From SIG587 sp045649505 (GTDB taxonomy: Bacteria > Bacillota > Clostridia > Oscillospirales > Acutalibacteraceae): 42,618 nt of DNA. Below are positions 7,124 through 14,428 of the stretch, in pieces (positions within the stretch are counted from its first letter, which is position 1; each line of letters starts with the position of its first letter). Below the pieces are notes generated by a model. It was not told the DNA's origin. It saw only the letters and a program-made list of their open reading frames with translations, and searched no databases. Both the position numbers and the translations under genes were made by a program. The stretch spans positions 1-42,618 of the forward strand of contig JAZRQA010000087.1 of assembly GCA_045649505.1 (NCBI GenBank), written 5' to 3'.

Positions 7124-9199
7124 TCACTTAACAAGTCTGGGTACCTGCCAGCTGTCCTCGCTGCGCTCAGGTGCGCCCTCAAGCAGGCTTTCTCTTGAGA
7201 AGGGCTGCTTGCGCTCATCTTCGCGGAGCACATTGGTCATAGGCATAACATATATCATTTCTTCAACATTTTCGGTATCAATATCTTTAAGAAGCTCCTC
7301 GCTTTTGTTCATCGTCTTAAAGATATCCTGCATAACGGCTTCCTCATCCTCGTTAAGGCAGAGCTGATTAAGCTGCTGGGCGTTAGAAAAGGTAGAGCGT
7401 TTACCCTGTGCTTGTCTTGAAGAGCCCGAATCGGTAGCGCGGCCTGCAAGAGCACTGCCGTTGCCCAGAAGATGAACATCCTCAAGCTGCTGATTGGTAA
7501 CCTCGCTCGGCGCGCCGAGAAGCAAATCCTGAGCGTTGCCGTTAAGGGGGAATGCGATAACATCAAGTATCTTTTCCTCGTCGGTTAAAAGCATTACCAT
7601 ACGGTCAACACCGGGAGCCATACCTGCATGAGGAGGTGCGCCGTACTGGAATGCGGTATAAAGGGCGTTAAAACGGGATTTAAGCTCATCCTCGGTGTAG
7701 CCTGCAATCTCAAACGCCTTTTTCATTATATCAATATCGTGGTTGCGCACTGCGCCCGATGCCAGCTCAATACCGTTACATACAAGGTCATACTGGTAGG
7801 CAAGCACCTCGCAGGGCTCCTTGTTAAGGAGCGCATCCATTCCGCCTTGCGGCATTGAGAAGGGGTTATGGGTAAATATTGTATCCCCTGTTTCCTCATC
7901 GTTTTCATACATCGGAAAATCAACCACAAAGCAAAACTCAAAGGCATCGTCACGAATAAGGTTAAGCTGCTCCTTTTTTGCAAGCCAGGTGCGGATAAGA
8001 CCTGCCTTTTTCTCGGTATCGTTTTTCCTATCGTCGCAGATAAAGAAGAGTGTTTCACCCTCCCTTACGCCTGTAAGAGCTATTATCTGCGCCTTTTTGG
8101 CATCGCTGAGGAATTTAGCAATAGGTCCTGCAAATACACCGTCCTTAAGGGTAATATAACCAAGACCGCCAAGGCCTACCTCAGGACTGGTAGCAAACTT
8201 GAGCGAATCCTCAAAGAATTTATTGGATTTACCCTTGCAATCGGCAACTATACCGCGAACGGGTCTGCCCTTGAATGCGGGGAAGTCAACATCGGCAAAG
8301 AAATCGGTCAAATCGCAAATTACGAGCGGATTGCGAAGGTCGGGCTTATCCGAGCCATAGGTCATCATAGCATCAGCATAGGTAATGCGGCGGAAGGGCT
8401 TTTCGCTCACCTTTTTGTCAGAGAAGGTCTTAAAGGTATCGTAGACAACATCCTCGCACACATCAAGAACCTCTTCTTGTGTTGCGAATGCCATCTCAAA
8501 GTCGAGCTGATAAAACTCACCGGGTGAGCGGTCGGCACGGGCATCCTCGTCACGGAAGCAAGGCGCAATCTGAAAATATTTATCAAAGCCCGATACCATA
8601 AGCAGCTGCTTGAACTGCTGAGGTGCCTGAGGCAGAGCGTAAAACTTGCCCGGATGCTTGCGGCTTGGGACAAGAAAATCACGCGCGCCCTCAGGAGAGG
8701 AGGCTGTGAGGATAGGCGTTTGCATATCAAGGAAGCCTTTATCCTCCATTTTATTACGCAGGTGACGGATTATTCTTGAACGCTTTACAAGGTTATCGTG
8801 ATTTTTGGGATTACGAAGGTCGAGATAGCGGTATTTAAGGCGAAGCTCATCCTTACTTGCTCTTGAAGAACGCACCTCAAAGGGAAGCATATTTTTGCTT
8901 TTGCCTAAAATTTGGAGGGTATCGGCAACAAGCTCAACATATCCGGTAGCAATTTTTGTATTTATAGTCTGCTCATCGCGCTTTTCAACAACACCGCTTA
9001 CGGATATAACGGTTTCGCGGTTTACATTTTTTAATAACTCCTCGTTATGAATGACCACCTGCGTTACACCTGTGTAGTCGCGCAGGTCAACGAAAATAAC
9101 GCCGCCGTGGTCGCGAATAACATCTACCCACCCCGCAAGGGAAACATTGCGTCCGATGTGAGTATCACGAATGTCATTACAAAGCAATGTTCTATACAT
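7124..9199 (-). CDS. aspS-gatC: Aspartyl-tRNA synthetase fused to GatC
   Basis: A 691-residue fusion. Residues 1-577 are a complete class IIb aspartyl-tRNA synthetase: an OB-fold anticodon domain (WVDVIRDHGGVIFVDLRD), motif 2 FRDEDARADRSPGEFYQLD, the bacterial insertion domain, and motif 3 GMAPGVDRMVMLL. After a ~25-residue Ser/Gln/Gly-rich linker, residues ~603-691 match GatC: TENVEEMIYVMPMTNVLREDE then SWQVPRLV, the usual GatC C-terminal signature. GatC normally clamps GatA to GatB, so the fusion physically ties charging of tRNA to amidation. The enzyme is therefore probably non-discriminating and charges both tRNA(Asp) and tRNA(Asn). The start at ATG 9199 is preceded by AGGAGG. It is followed by gatA and gatB in one operon and controlled by the T-box leader upstream. 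Confidence 0.93.
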   Translation of the reverse strand: MYRTLLCNDIRDTHIGRNVSLAGWVDVIRDHGGVIFVDLRDYTGVTQVVIHNEELLKNVNRETVISVSGVVEKRDEQTINTKIATGYVELVADTLQILGKSKNMLPFEVRSSRASKDELRLKYRYLDLRNPKNHDNLVKRSRIIRHLRNKMEDKGFLDMQTPILTASSPEGARDFLVPSRKHPGKFYALPQAPQQFKQLLMVSGFDKYFQIAPCFRDEDARADRSPGEFYQLDFEMAFATQEEVLDVCEDVVYDTFKTFSDKKVSEKPFRRITYADAMMTYGSDKPDLRNPLVICDLTDFFADVDFPAFKGRPVRGIVADCKGKSNKFFEDSLKFATSPEVGLGGLGYITLKDGVFAGPIAKFLSDAKKAQIIALTGVREGETLFFICDDRKNDTEKKAGLIRTWLAKKEQLNLIRDDAFEFCFVVDFPMYENDEETGDTIFTHNPFSMPQGGMDALLNKEPCEVLAYQYDLVCNGIELASGAVRNHDIDIMKKAFEIAGYTEDELKSRFNALYTAFQYGAPPHAGMAPGVDRMVMLLTDEEKILDVIAFPLNGNAQDLLLGAPSEVTNQQLEDVHLLGNGSALAGRATDSGSSRQAQGKRSTFSNAQQLNQLCLNEDEEAVMQDIFKTMNKSEELLKDIDTENVEEMIYVMPMTNVLREDERKQPFSRESLLEGAPERSEDSWQVPRLVK

Positions 9200-9225
9200 G
9201 ATATCTGCCTCCTGAAAAATTATAA

Positions 9226-9487
9226 AAAATAAAAAGCCCCGGGGAATATAAGAATATTCCCGGGACGAGCAAACAAAAGTTTAACCCGCGGTGCCACCCG
9301 CATTGACGCGCTAAAATCATACGCATCCTCTTTTTAAATATTAAATTTAAGGCGCATACAGCGGAGCGTTCCCGCGCTTACTACTCATCTCAAACGCGCT
9401 TTCAGTCGATGACGCGTTCTCCCTGACAGACTTTCCAAAAAAGCCGAGTCTCCGTTGCTAATTACAATATAATAGGCTATTATCTGC
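9226..9487 (-). promoter_or_regulatory. T-box leader of aspS-gatC-gatA-gatB
   Basis: On the minus strand the leader contains the T-box core GGGTGGCACCGCGG (within 9282-9302) that pairs with the uncharged tRNA acceptor end. A strong terminator follows (stem of CCCGGGAATAT type, 9226-9265) with a U-run. An AGGGAG + stem + CGACTGAAAG loop resembles the distal stem I of the cysE T-box in this window. The stem I base with a usual AGUA/specifier internal loop is not obvious. GAC triplets and a GAU are present, but I cannot place the specifier. Function by context: antitermination when the cognate tRNA is uncharged. Confidence 0.85.
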
Positions 9488-9491
9488 ACTC

Positions 9492-9520
9492 ATTATAGCA
9501 AAGCCGAGTTTTTTTGTCAA
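9492..9520 (-). promoter_or_regulatory. Consensus promoter of the aspS operon
   Basis: On the minus strand TTGACA (9515-9520) and TATAAT (9492-9497) have a 17-bp spacer, a perfect sigma-A consensus. It starts transcription just ahead of the T-box leader. Confidence 0.9.
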
Positions 9521-9584
9521 CAGTATTTTTTACATCTATAAGGGCTTTGTTACACTATTATTGTATGATAAATTTTGGTTTTTA

Positions 9585-9803
9585 TGAAAAAGATAAAAAT
9601 CTTCTCCCGCCTTGCCGTAAACGGCTAATGATAACCTGCATTAAATACAGGTGGGTTGCCTGAGCACGGTTTCGCGCTCCCTTCTTCCTTTTCGGCTCTT
9701 AATGTCCGAACCGGGAGGTCTGCAAGCCCGCCGTGCGACAATCGGCTCCCAAAAATAAGCTTGTAGGGTTATAATAGACCGCGGTCCGCGAACAAGGCAG
9801 GAT
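9585..9803 (-). ncRNA. Highly structured RNA, candidate 6S RNA
   Basis: A ~215-nt gene-free stretch folds into one long rod. A closing stem pairs 9606-9614 with 9793-9801, a hairpin lies at about 9635-9653 and a GCCG-UUUA-CGGC hairpin at 9615-9626. The apical arm is built from CCGTGC/GCACGG and CTCCC/GGGAG with a 6-bp terminal stem. Three stems (closing, apical, 9635-9653) contain a pair that is G-U if the minus strand is the RNA but A-C if the plus strand is. This favours the minus strand. There, the RNA ends in a U-rich run (ATTTTTATCTTTTT, about 9582-9595). A closing stem, open middle and imperfect long arm is the 6S (ssrS) architecture, but I could not match it to a known sequence. Confidence 0.45.
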
Positions 9804-9858
9804 GTTATATTTATTAAGTTCAGTATTTATACTGCAGTGCGAGGATTATTAAAACTAA

Positions 9859-10155
9859 CTAATTTTCCTCTATCTCAAAGAAATCCTCTAATCGGTCAAT
9901 GAAGGCATCGGCAATGGTTTCGTATTCATCGTCATCCTCGATTTCGCTGAAGTACTCCTCGCCATCCTCCTCGGCTACCTTAACGATAACAAGCTCGCCT
10001 GAATCCTCAAGCATTTTTTTAGGGTCGTCAAAGGTGGGGAGAAGCGCCAGATATCTTCCCGTATCGGTTTCAATAGCATCAAGTATTTCAAATTTGTATT
10101 CCTTGCCGTCATCATCGGTAAGGGTTACTATATCGGGATTGTAATCATCGGTCAT
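9859..10155 (-). CDS. DUF1292 family protein (YrzB-like)
   Basis: A 98-residue very acidic protein of the DUF1292 family, common in Firmicutes and of unknown function. The family pattern is seen as an N-terminal ITLTDDDGKEYKFEILD-like stretch (here VTLTDDDGKEYKFEILDAI), then YLALLP, then VIVKVAEEDGEEYF. No membrane segment or catalytic motif is visible. AGGAGG lies just upstream of the ATG. It has its own promoter and lies alone between the structured RNA and the divergent pduL. In many Firmicutes the family sits by yrrK/ruvX-like genes, but not here. Confidence 0.85.
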   Translation of the reverse strand: MTDDYNPDIVTLTDDDGKEYKFEILDAIETDTGRYLALLPTFDDPKKMLEDSGELVIVKVAEEDGEEYFSEIEDDDEYETIADAFIDRLEDFFEIEEN

Positions 10156-10184
10156 TTTTCTTGCCTCCTGTACTTATTATCTAT

Positions 10185-10213
10185 ATTTTAACCTCAAATA
10201 TGAAAATAGTCAA
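10185..10213 (-). promoter_or_regulatory. Promoter of the DUF1292 gene
   Basis: Minus-strand TTGACT (10208-10213), 17-bp spacer, TAAAAT (10185-10190), about 30 bp upstream of the start codon. Confidence 0.75.
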
Positions 10214-10242
10214 CGGAAAATAAATCAAATTTTATAAAGGCA

Positions 10243-10270
10243 TTGAAAAATTTTTATTTTATGGTAAAAT
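10243..10270 (+). promoter_or_regulatory. Promoter of pduL-hemW-phosphatase
   Basis: TTGAAA (10243-10248), 16-bp spacer, TAAAAT (10265-10270), 34 bp upstream of the pduL start. It is divergent from the DUF1292 promoter. Confidence 0.7.
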
Positions 10271-10304
10271 AAGTTATGAAAACAAAGCAAAGGAGCAAAA
10301 TAAT

Positions 10305-10877
10305 ATGAAAAGCGTTTTAGTTGAAATTTCTGCTCGTCACGTGCATGTGAGCGAAGAGCATCTTAAGGTTCTTTTTGGCGAGGGTCACACCCTTACCCCT
10401 AAAAAAGACCTTTCTCAGCCCGGCCAGTTTGCCTGTGAGGAGAGAGTTACCGTTGTAGGCCCCAAGCGTGAGCTTGCAGGCGTTTCCATTTTAGGCCCCT
10501 GCCGTAACGCTACTCAGGTAGAGCTTTCTCTGACCGATGCCCGCTCTATCGGCGTTAGCGCACCTATTCGTGAATCGGGTGATGTTAAGGGAAGCGGAGC
10601 GTGTAAGCTGGTAGGTCCCTGCGGTGAGGTTGAGCTGACCGAGGGCGTTATTGCCGCAAAGCGTCACATACATATGACCACTGCCGATGCGCACAAGTAC
10701 GGCATTACCGATAGCCAGATAGTTAAGGTTAAGATTCCGACCGAGGGCCGCGCTCTTATTTTTGATGATGTTGTAGCCCGTGTAAGTGATTCCTATGCGC
10801 TTGCTATGCACATTGATACCGATGAGGCTAACGCCGCCGCCGTTCCCGGTAGCTGCACAGGTGAAATCCTTGACTGA
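10305..10877 (+). CDS. pduL: Phosphate acyltransferase, PduL type
   Basis: A 190-residue PduL-family phosphotransacylase that interconverts acyl-CoA and acyl-phosphate, here probably acetyl-CoA and acetyl-phosphate. Two tandem beta-barrel halves are visible. Each has a histidine-rich zinc motif: SARHVHVS at residues 9-16 and KRHIHMT in the second half. It is shorter than pathway versions because there is no N-terminal microcompartment-targeting peptide. There are also no shell-protein genes nearby, so it is likely a cytosolic enzyme standing in for Pta in acetate/ATP metabolism. AAAGGAG precedes the start. It overlaps the start of hemW, so the two are translationally coupled. Confidence 0.9.
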   Translation: MKSVLVEISARHVHVSEEHLKVLFGEGHTLTPKKDLSQPGQFACEERVTVVGPKRELAGVSILGPCRNATQVELSLTDARSIGVSAPIRESGDVKGSGACKLVGPCGEVELTEGVIAAKRHIHMTTADAHKYGITDSQIVKVKIPTEGRALIFDDVVARVSDSYALAMHIDTDEANAAAVPGSCTGEILD

Positions 10878-11979
10878 TAGGGGATTATACATCCATATCC
10901 CCTTTTGCGAGAGCAAGTGCCGCTACTGTGATTTTTACAGCTTTTCGGCAAGCGATGCCGTAAAAGAGGAATACACAAAGGCTCTTTGCCGTGAAATAAC
11001 AAAAAGGGGCGGTAATTTTGACCGCCCCTTTACTTCGCTTTATATAGGCGGCGGCACACCGAGCGTTCTGGGCGAGGAAAGACTTTGTAAAATCGTATTA
11101 GCCGCAAAGGAAAGCTTTGATTTTGTAAAGGGTGCGGAAATTACGGTGGAGGTAAATCCGAAAACGGGAAGCGAGCCGCTTTTTGCTGCGCTTAAAAGCT
11201 GCACAGTCAACCGCCTTTCAATGGGTGTTCAAAGCGCGAATGACGAGGAACTTGAAATGCTTGGCAGGGCACATACAAATGCTACTGCGAAAAACGCATT
11301 CTTTGCAGCAAGGAGCGCGGGCTTTGATAATATCAGTCTTGATTTAATGATAGGACTGCCCGACAGCGACGAGAAAAGTGTTAAAAAAAGCCTTGATTTT
11401 CTCTGTGGTCTTGCTCCTGAGCATATTTCTGTATACATTTTAAAGCTTGAGGAAAATACGCCGCTGTATAATATGCGTCATACCCTTGACCTGCCTGATG
11501 AGGATGAGGTAAGCCGTCAATATATGCAGGCTTGTACTGCGCTTAAGGCGGCGGGGTATGAGCATTACGAAATTTCTAATTTTTCCAAAAAAGGCAAACG
11601 CTCCCGTCATAATATGAATTACTGGAAATGCGGGCAGTATTTAGGACTCGGTCCTGCGGCGCATTCCTTTATTGACGGCAAGCGGTTTTTTTATCCTGCT
11701 GATATGAAGGCGTTTATTGACTGCCCAAACCCGAAAGCAGACGGCGAGGGCGGCGATATAAGCGAATATATAATGTTAAATCTGCGTCTTAGTGACGGGC
11801 TCAATTTAAGCGAACTCAAAGGCCGTTTCGGTGTAAACCCCGCTAACGCCTTTATAAAAAAAGCAAAGCTGTTTGAAAAGGGTGGGCTTTGCCGACTAAA
11901 AGGGGATAACCTTTCCCTGACCGACGCAGGTATGTTGGTTTCAAACGAAATTATAACCGAACTGGAGTGCAGTTTATGA
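10870..11979 (+). CDS. hemW: Radical SAM heme chaperone HemW
   Basis: A ~369-residue HemW/HemN-like radical SAM protein. The family-specific motif YIHIPFCESKCRYCDFYSF near the N-terminus holds the CxxxCxxC cluster ligands. It is followed by YIGGGTPSVL (glycine motif), VEVNP and LMIGLP, and the C-terminal winged region is present (YFEISNF-like YEISNFSK, RHNMNYW). HemW binds heme and hands it to acceptor proteins; it is not a true coproporphyrinogen oxidase. There is no ATG at the natural start. TTG 10870 with AGGTGA just upstream, inside the pduL end, is my choice; GTG 10861 is the alternative. It ends in an ATGA overlap with the next gene. Confidence 0.88.
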   Translation: MTDRGLYIHIPFCESKCRYCDFYSFSASDAVKEEYTKALCREITKRGGNFDRPFTSLYIGGGTPSVLGEERLCKIVLAAKESFDFVKGAEITVEVNPKTGSEPLFAALKSCTVNRLSMGVQSANDEELEMLGRAHTNATAKNAFFAARSAGFDNISLDLMIGLPDSDEKSVKKSLDFLCGLAPEHISVYILKLEENTPLYNMRHTLDLPDEDEVSRQYMQACTALKAAGYEHYEISNFSKKGKRSRHNMNYWKCGQYLGLGPAAHSFIDGKRFFYPADMKAFIDCPNPKADGEGGDISEYIMLNLRLSDGLNLSELKGRFGVNPANAFIKKAKLFEKGGLCRLKGDNLSLTDAGMLVSNEIITELECSL

Positions 11980-12578
11980 TAACCTATAAAATACATCTTA
12001 TTCGCCACGGTATGACCGACGGCAATCTTATGGGACAGTATATCGGCGTTACCGACCTGCCGCTTTCTCCTGACGGTGTGAATGAGCTTGTGGAATTAAA
12101 GGGGCTTATTGACTATCCTGCAGTGCAGCAGGTTTATACCTCGCCCTTAATGCGCTGCCGACAAAGCGCAAACATTCTGTTCCCCGATAGGCAGCAGATT
12201 GTGGTAGAGAATTTTAAGGAATATAATTTCGGCGCCTTTGAGGGCAAGACTGCCGCAGAGCTTGAGGATACTAAGGAGTACAAGGATTTTATTGCAGGCA
12301 GAATATCGGCGCCTCCCGGCGGCGAGGATAACGGCGCCTTTGTCACCCGTCTTTGTGTTGGGCTTAGAGAAGTGCTTGTTGATATGATGGACAAGAACAT
12401 TACTACATCTGCTGCGCTTATGCACGGCGGCGCTATTATGATGCTTCTTGCCGCTACCGCACTGCCGAGAAAGCAGCCTGCCGAGTGGACAAGCGATTCG
12501 GGACGCGGCTACACAATAAGAATAACACCATCTCTTTATCAGCGCACAGGCGCAGTAGAGGTTATTGATGTTATATAA
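11976..12578 (+). CDS. Histidine phosphatase family protein
   Basis: A 200-residue phosphoglycerate-mutase-like phosphatase. The RHG motif (IHLIRHGMTDGN) near the N-terminus carries the phospho-histidine. TSPLMRCRQSA, the acidic FGAFEGKTAAEL and the late MHGG provide the second histidine. The order matches the CobC/GpmB branch, and substrate cannot be told. ATG 11976 overlaps the hemW stop (ATGA) with GGAG 8 bases upstream; GTG 11967 is an in-frame alternative. Co-transcription with pduL and hemW is clear from the overlaps, but a shared function is not. Confidence 0.82.
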   Translation: MITYKIHLIRHGMTDGNLMGQYIGVTDLPLSPDGVNELVELKGLIDYPAVQQVYTSPLMRCRQSANILFPDRQQIVVENFKEYNFGAFEGKTAAELEDTKEYKDFIAGRISAPPGGEDNGAFVTRLCVGLREVLVDMMDKNITTSAALMHGGAIMMLLAATALPRKQPAEWTSDSGRGYTIRITPSLYQRTGAVEVIDVI

Positions 12579-12594
12579 TTAACAGTATGTTCAT

Positions 12595-12623
12595 TTGACA
12601 ACGGAAAAATATGGTTTTATACT
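12595..12623 (+). promoter_or_regulatory. Promoter of the ABC exporter operon
   Basis: TTGACA (12595-12600), 17-bp spacer, TATACT (12618-12623), about 50 bp before the start of the first exporter gene, whose ribosome site is AAAGGAG. Confidence 0.85.
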
Positions 12624-12673
12624 AAAAGATATGAAATTTGTATTTTTTTAAATTTTAAAGGAGTTCTCAAAAT

Positions 12674-14428
12674 ATGTTTAAAAGACTTTTGCAGTGTGTG
12701 CGAGAGTTCAAAAAACCCACCGTACTTACAATGATATTTATTGTGGGAGAGGTAATTATTGAATGCCTTATCCCATTTATCACTGCCGATCTGGTAAACG
12801 CCGTGCAGGCGGGCGCAGGGAATGCGGGTATGATGCCTGAAATTTTAAAGACAGGTGCTTTGCTTGTATGTATGGCACTTGCTTCCCTTACCTGCGGCGG
12901 AATTGCGGGCTTTACCTGCGCTAAAGCCTCGGCGGGCTTCGCGCGCAATCTTCGGGGTGATATTTTCCACAAGGTGCAGGATTATTCCTTTGAGAATATT
13001 GATAAATTCTCATCCTCCTCACTTGTTACCCGTATGACTACCGATGTTACCAATGTGCAGATGTCGTTTATGATGTGTATACGGATAGCTATCCGCGCAC
13101 CGTTGATGCTTGTTTTCTCCATTATTATGGCCTACATAATGGGTGGAGCACTTGCAACCTCATTTGTCGTTATAGTACCCTTCCTTGTTTTCGGTCTGCT
13201 TATGGTAAGCCGCAAGGCTATGCCCGCATTTCGCAGTGTGTTTAAAAAGTATGACCGATTAAACGAATCTATTGAGGAAAATGTTCGCGCAATGCGCGTT
13301 GTTAAGGGATTTTCCCGTGAGGAGCACGAAAAGGACAAGTTTTCATCCGCAGCGGATAACATACGCCGTGATTTCACCAAAGCTGAGCGCATTGTTGCGA
13401 TGAACTCCCCTTTAATGCAGATATGCGTTTACTTTAATATGGTGTTCGTTTTGCTGGTGGGCTCTCGCCTTATAATAGGCAGCGGCGGCGCACTTATAAA
13501 TGTGGGTGAGATTTCCGCAATGCTCACCTACGGTATGCAGATTTTAATGCAGCTTATGATGCTTTCTATGATATATGTAATGCTGACTATGTCGGGCGAG
13601 TCTATGAAGCGAATTTATGAGGTATTAAAAGAAGAGCCTGCCCTTGTCAGCCCCGAAAACGCTCAAAAATTGGTGCTTGACGGCTCGATAGATTTTGAGA
13701 ATGTAAGCTTTAAGTACAGCAAAAACGCACAGCAGTTTGCCTTAAAGGATATTGACCTGCATATAAAGTCGGGTATGACGGTGGGAGTTTTGGGCGGTAC
13801 AGGTTCGAGTAAATCCACCCTTGTTCAGCTTATTCCCCGCCTTTATGATGTAAGCGAGGGTAGCGTTAAGGTAGGCGGCACCGATGTCAGAGAATACGAC
13901 CTTGATACCCTTAGGGGTGAGGTTGCAATGGTGCTGCAAAAGAATCTGTTGTTTTCGGGCACCATTAAGGAGAACCTGCGCTGGGGTAACGAAAATGCTA
14001 CCGACGAGGAATTGGTTGAAGCCTGTAAGCTTGCTCAGGCAGACGAGTTTGTGCGCTCCTTCCCTGAGGGTTATGACACTATGATAGAGCAGGGCGGAAC
14101 CAATGTTTCGGGCGGTCAGAAACAGCGTCTTTGTATTGCGCGTGCCCTTGTAAAGAAACCCAAGATACTAATACTTGATGATTCGACAAGCGCGGTAGAC
14201 ACAAGGACAGATGCGCTTATCCGTGAGAGCTTCAAGAAATTCATACCCGAGACCACCAAGATAATAATTGCCCAGCGCGTGGCATCGGTTATGGATGCCG
14301 ACCTTATTGTTGTTATGGAAAACGGCGGTATTGCCGCAATGGGCGACCATAACGAGCTTATGAAAAACTGTGAGATTTACAGTGAAATATACTATCAGCA
14401 GATAAAGGCAGGTGAGGAAGATGAGTAA
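12674..14428 (+). CDS. ABC exporter half-transporter 1 (degenerate NBD)
   Basis: A 584-residue type IV ABC exporter half: a six-helix membrane domain (about 1-310) then a nucleotide-binding domain. The Walker A is GGTGSSKSTL, Q-loop region VAMVLQKNLLFSGT, signature VSGGQKQR and Walker B ILILDDSTSAVDT. The residue after the Walker B Asp is Asp rather than the catalytic Glu. This marks the non-hydrolysing site of a heterodimeric exporter of the BmrC/TM287 type. The H-loop position is IIIAQRVASV, with Gln in place of His. It pairs with the next gene, which starts inside its stop codon. The substrate is unknown; such pairs export drugs, lipids or peptides. Confidence 0.9.
   Translation: MFKRLLQCVREFKKPTVLTMIFIVGEVIIECLIPFITADLVNAVQAGAGNAGMMPEILKTGALLVCMALASLTCGGIAGFTCAKASAGFARNLRGDIFHKVQDYSFENIDKFSSSSLVTRMTTDVTNVQMSFMMCIRIAIRAPLMLVFSIIMAYIMGGALATSFVVIVPFLVFGLLMVSRKAMPAFRSVFKKYDRLNESIEENVRAMRVVKGFSREEHEKDKFSSAADNIRRDFTKAERIVAMNSPLMQICVYFNMVFVLLVGSRLIIGSGGALINVGEISAMLTYGMQILMQLMMLSMIYVMLTMSGESMKRIYEVLKEEPALVSPENAQKLVLDGSIDFENVSFKYSKNAQQFALKDIDLHIKSGMTVGVLGGTGSSKSTLVQLIPRLYDVSEGSVKVGGTDVREYDLDTLRGEVAMVLQKNLLFSGTIKENLRWGNENATDEELVEACKLAQADEFVRSFPEGYDTMIEQGGTNVSGGQKQRLCIARALVKKPKILILDDSTSAVDTRTDALIRESFKKFIPETTKIIIAQRVASVMDADLIVVMENGGIAAMGDHNELMKNCEIYSEIYYQQIKAGEEDE

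Noticed and set aside
7868..8527. 219-codon plus-strand open frame
   Set aside because: It is antisense to the aspartyl-tRNA synthetase core and shows no family motif or ribosome site.
9529..9556. Plus-strand promoter-like TTTACA-16-TACACT that could drive the structured RNA
   Set aside because: Wobble pairing and the U-rich 3' end favour the minus strand for the RNA, and no plus-strand terminator follows.
10305..12578. Part of a bacterial microcompartment locus
   Set aside because: Only pduL is present, without a targeting peptide and with no shell or signature enzyme genes.
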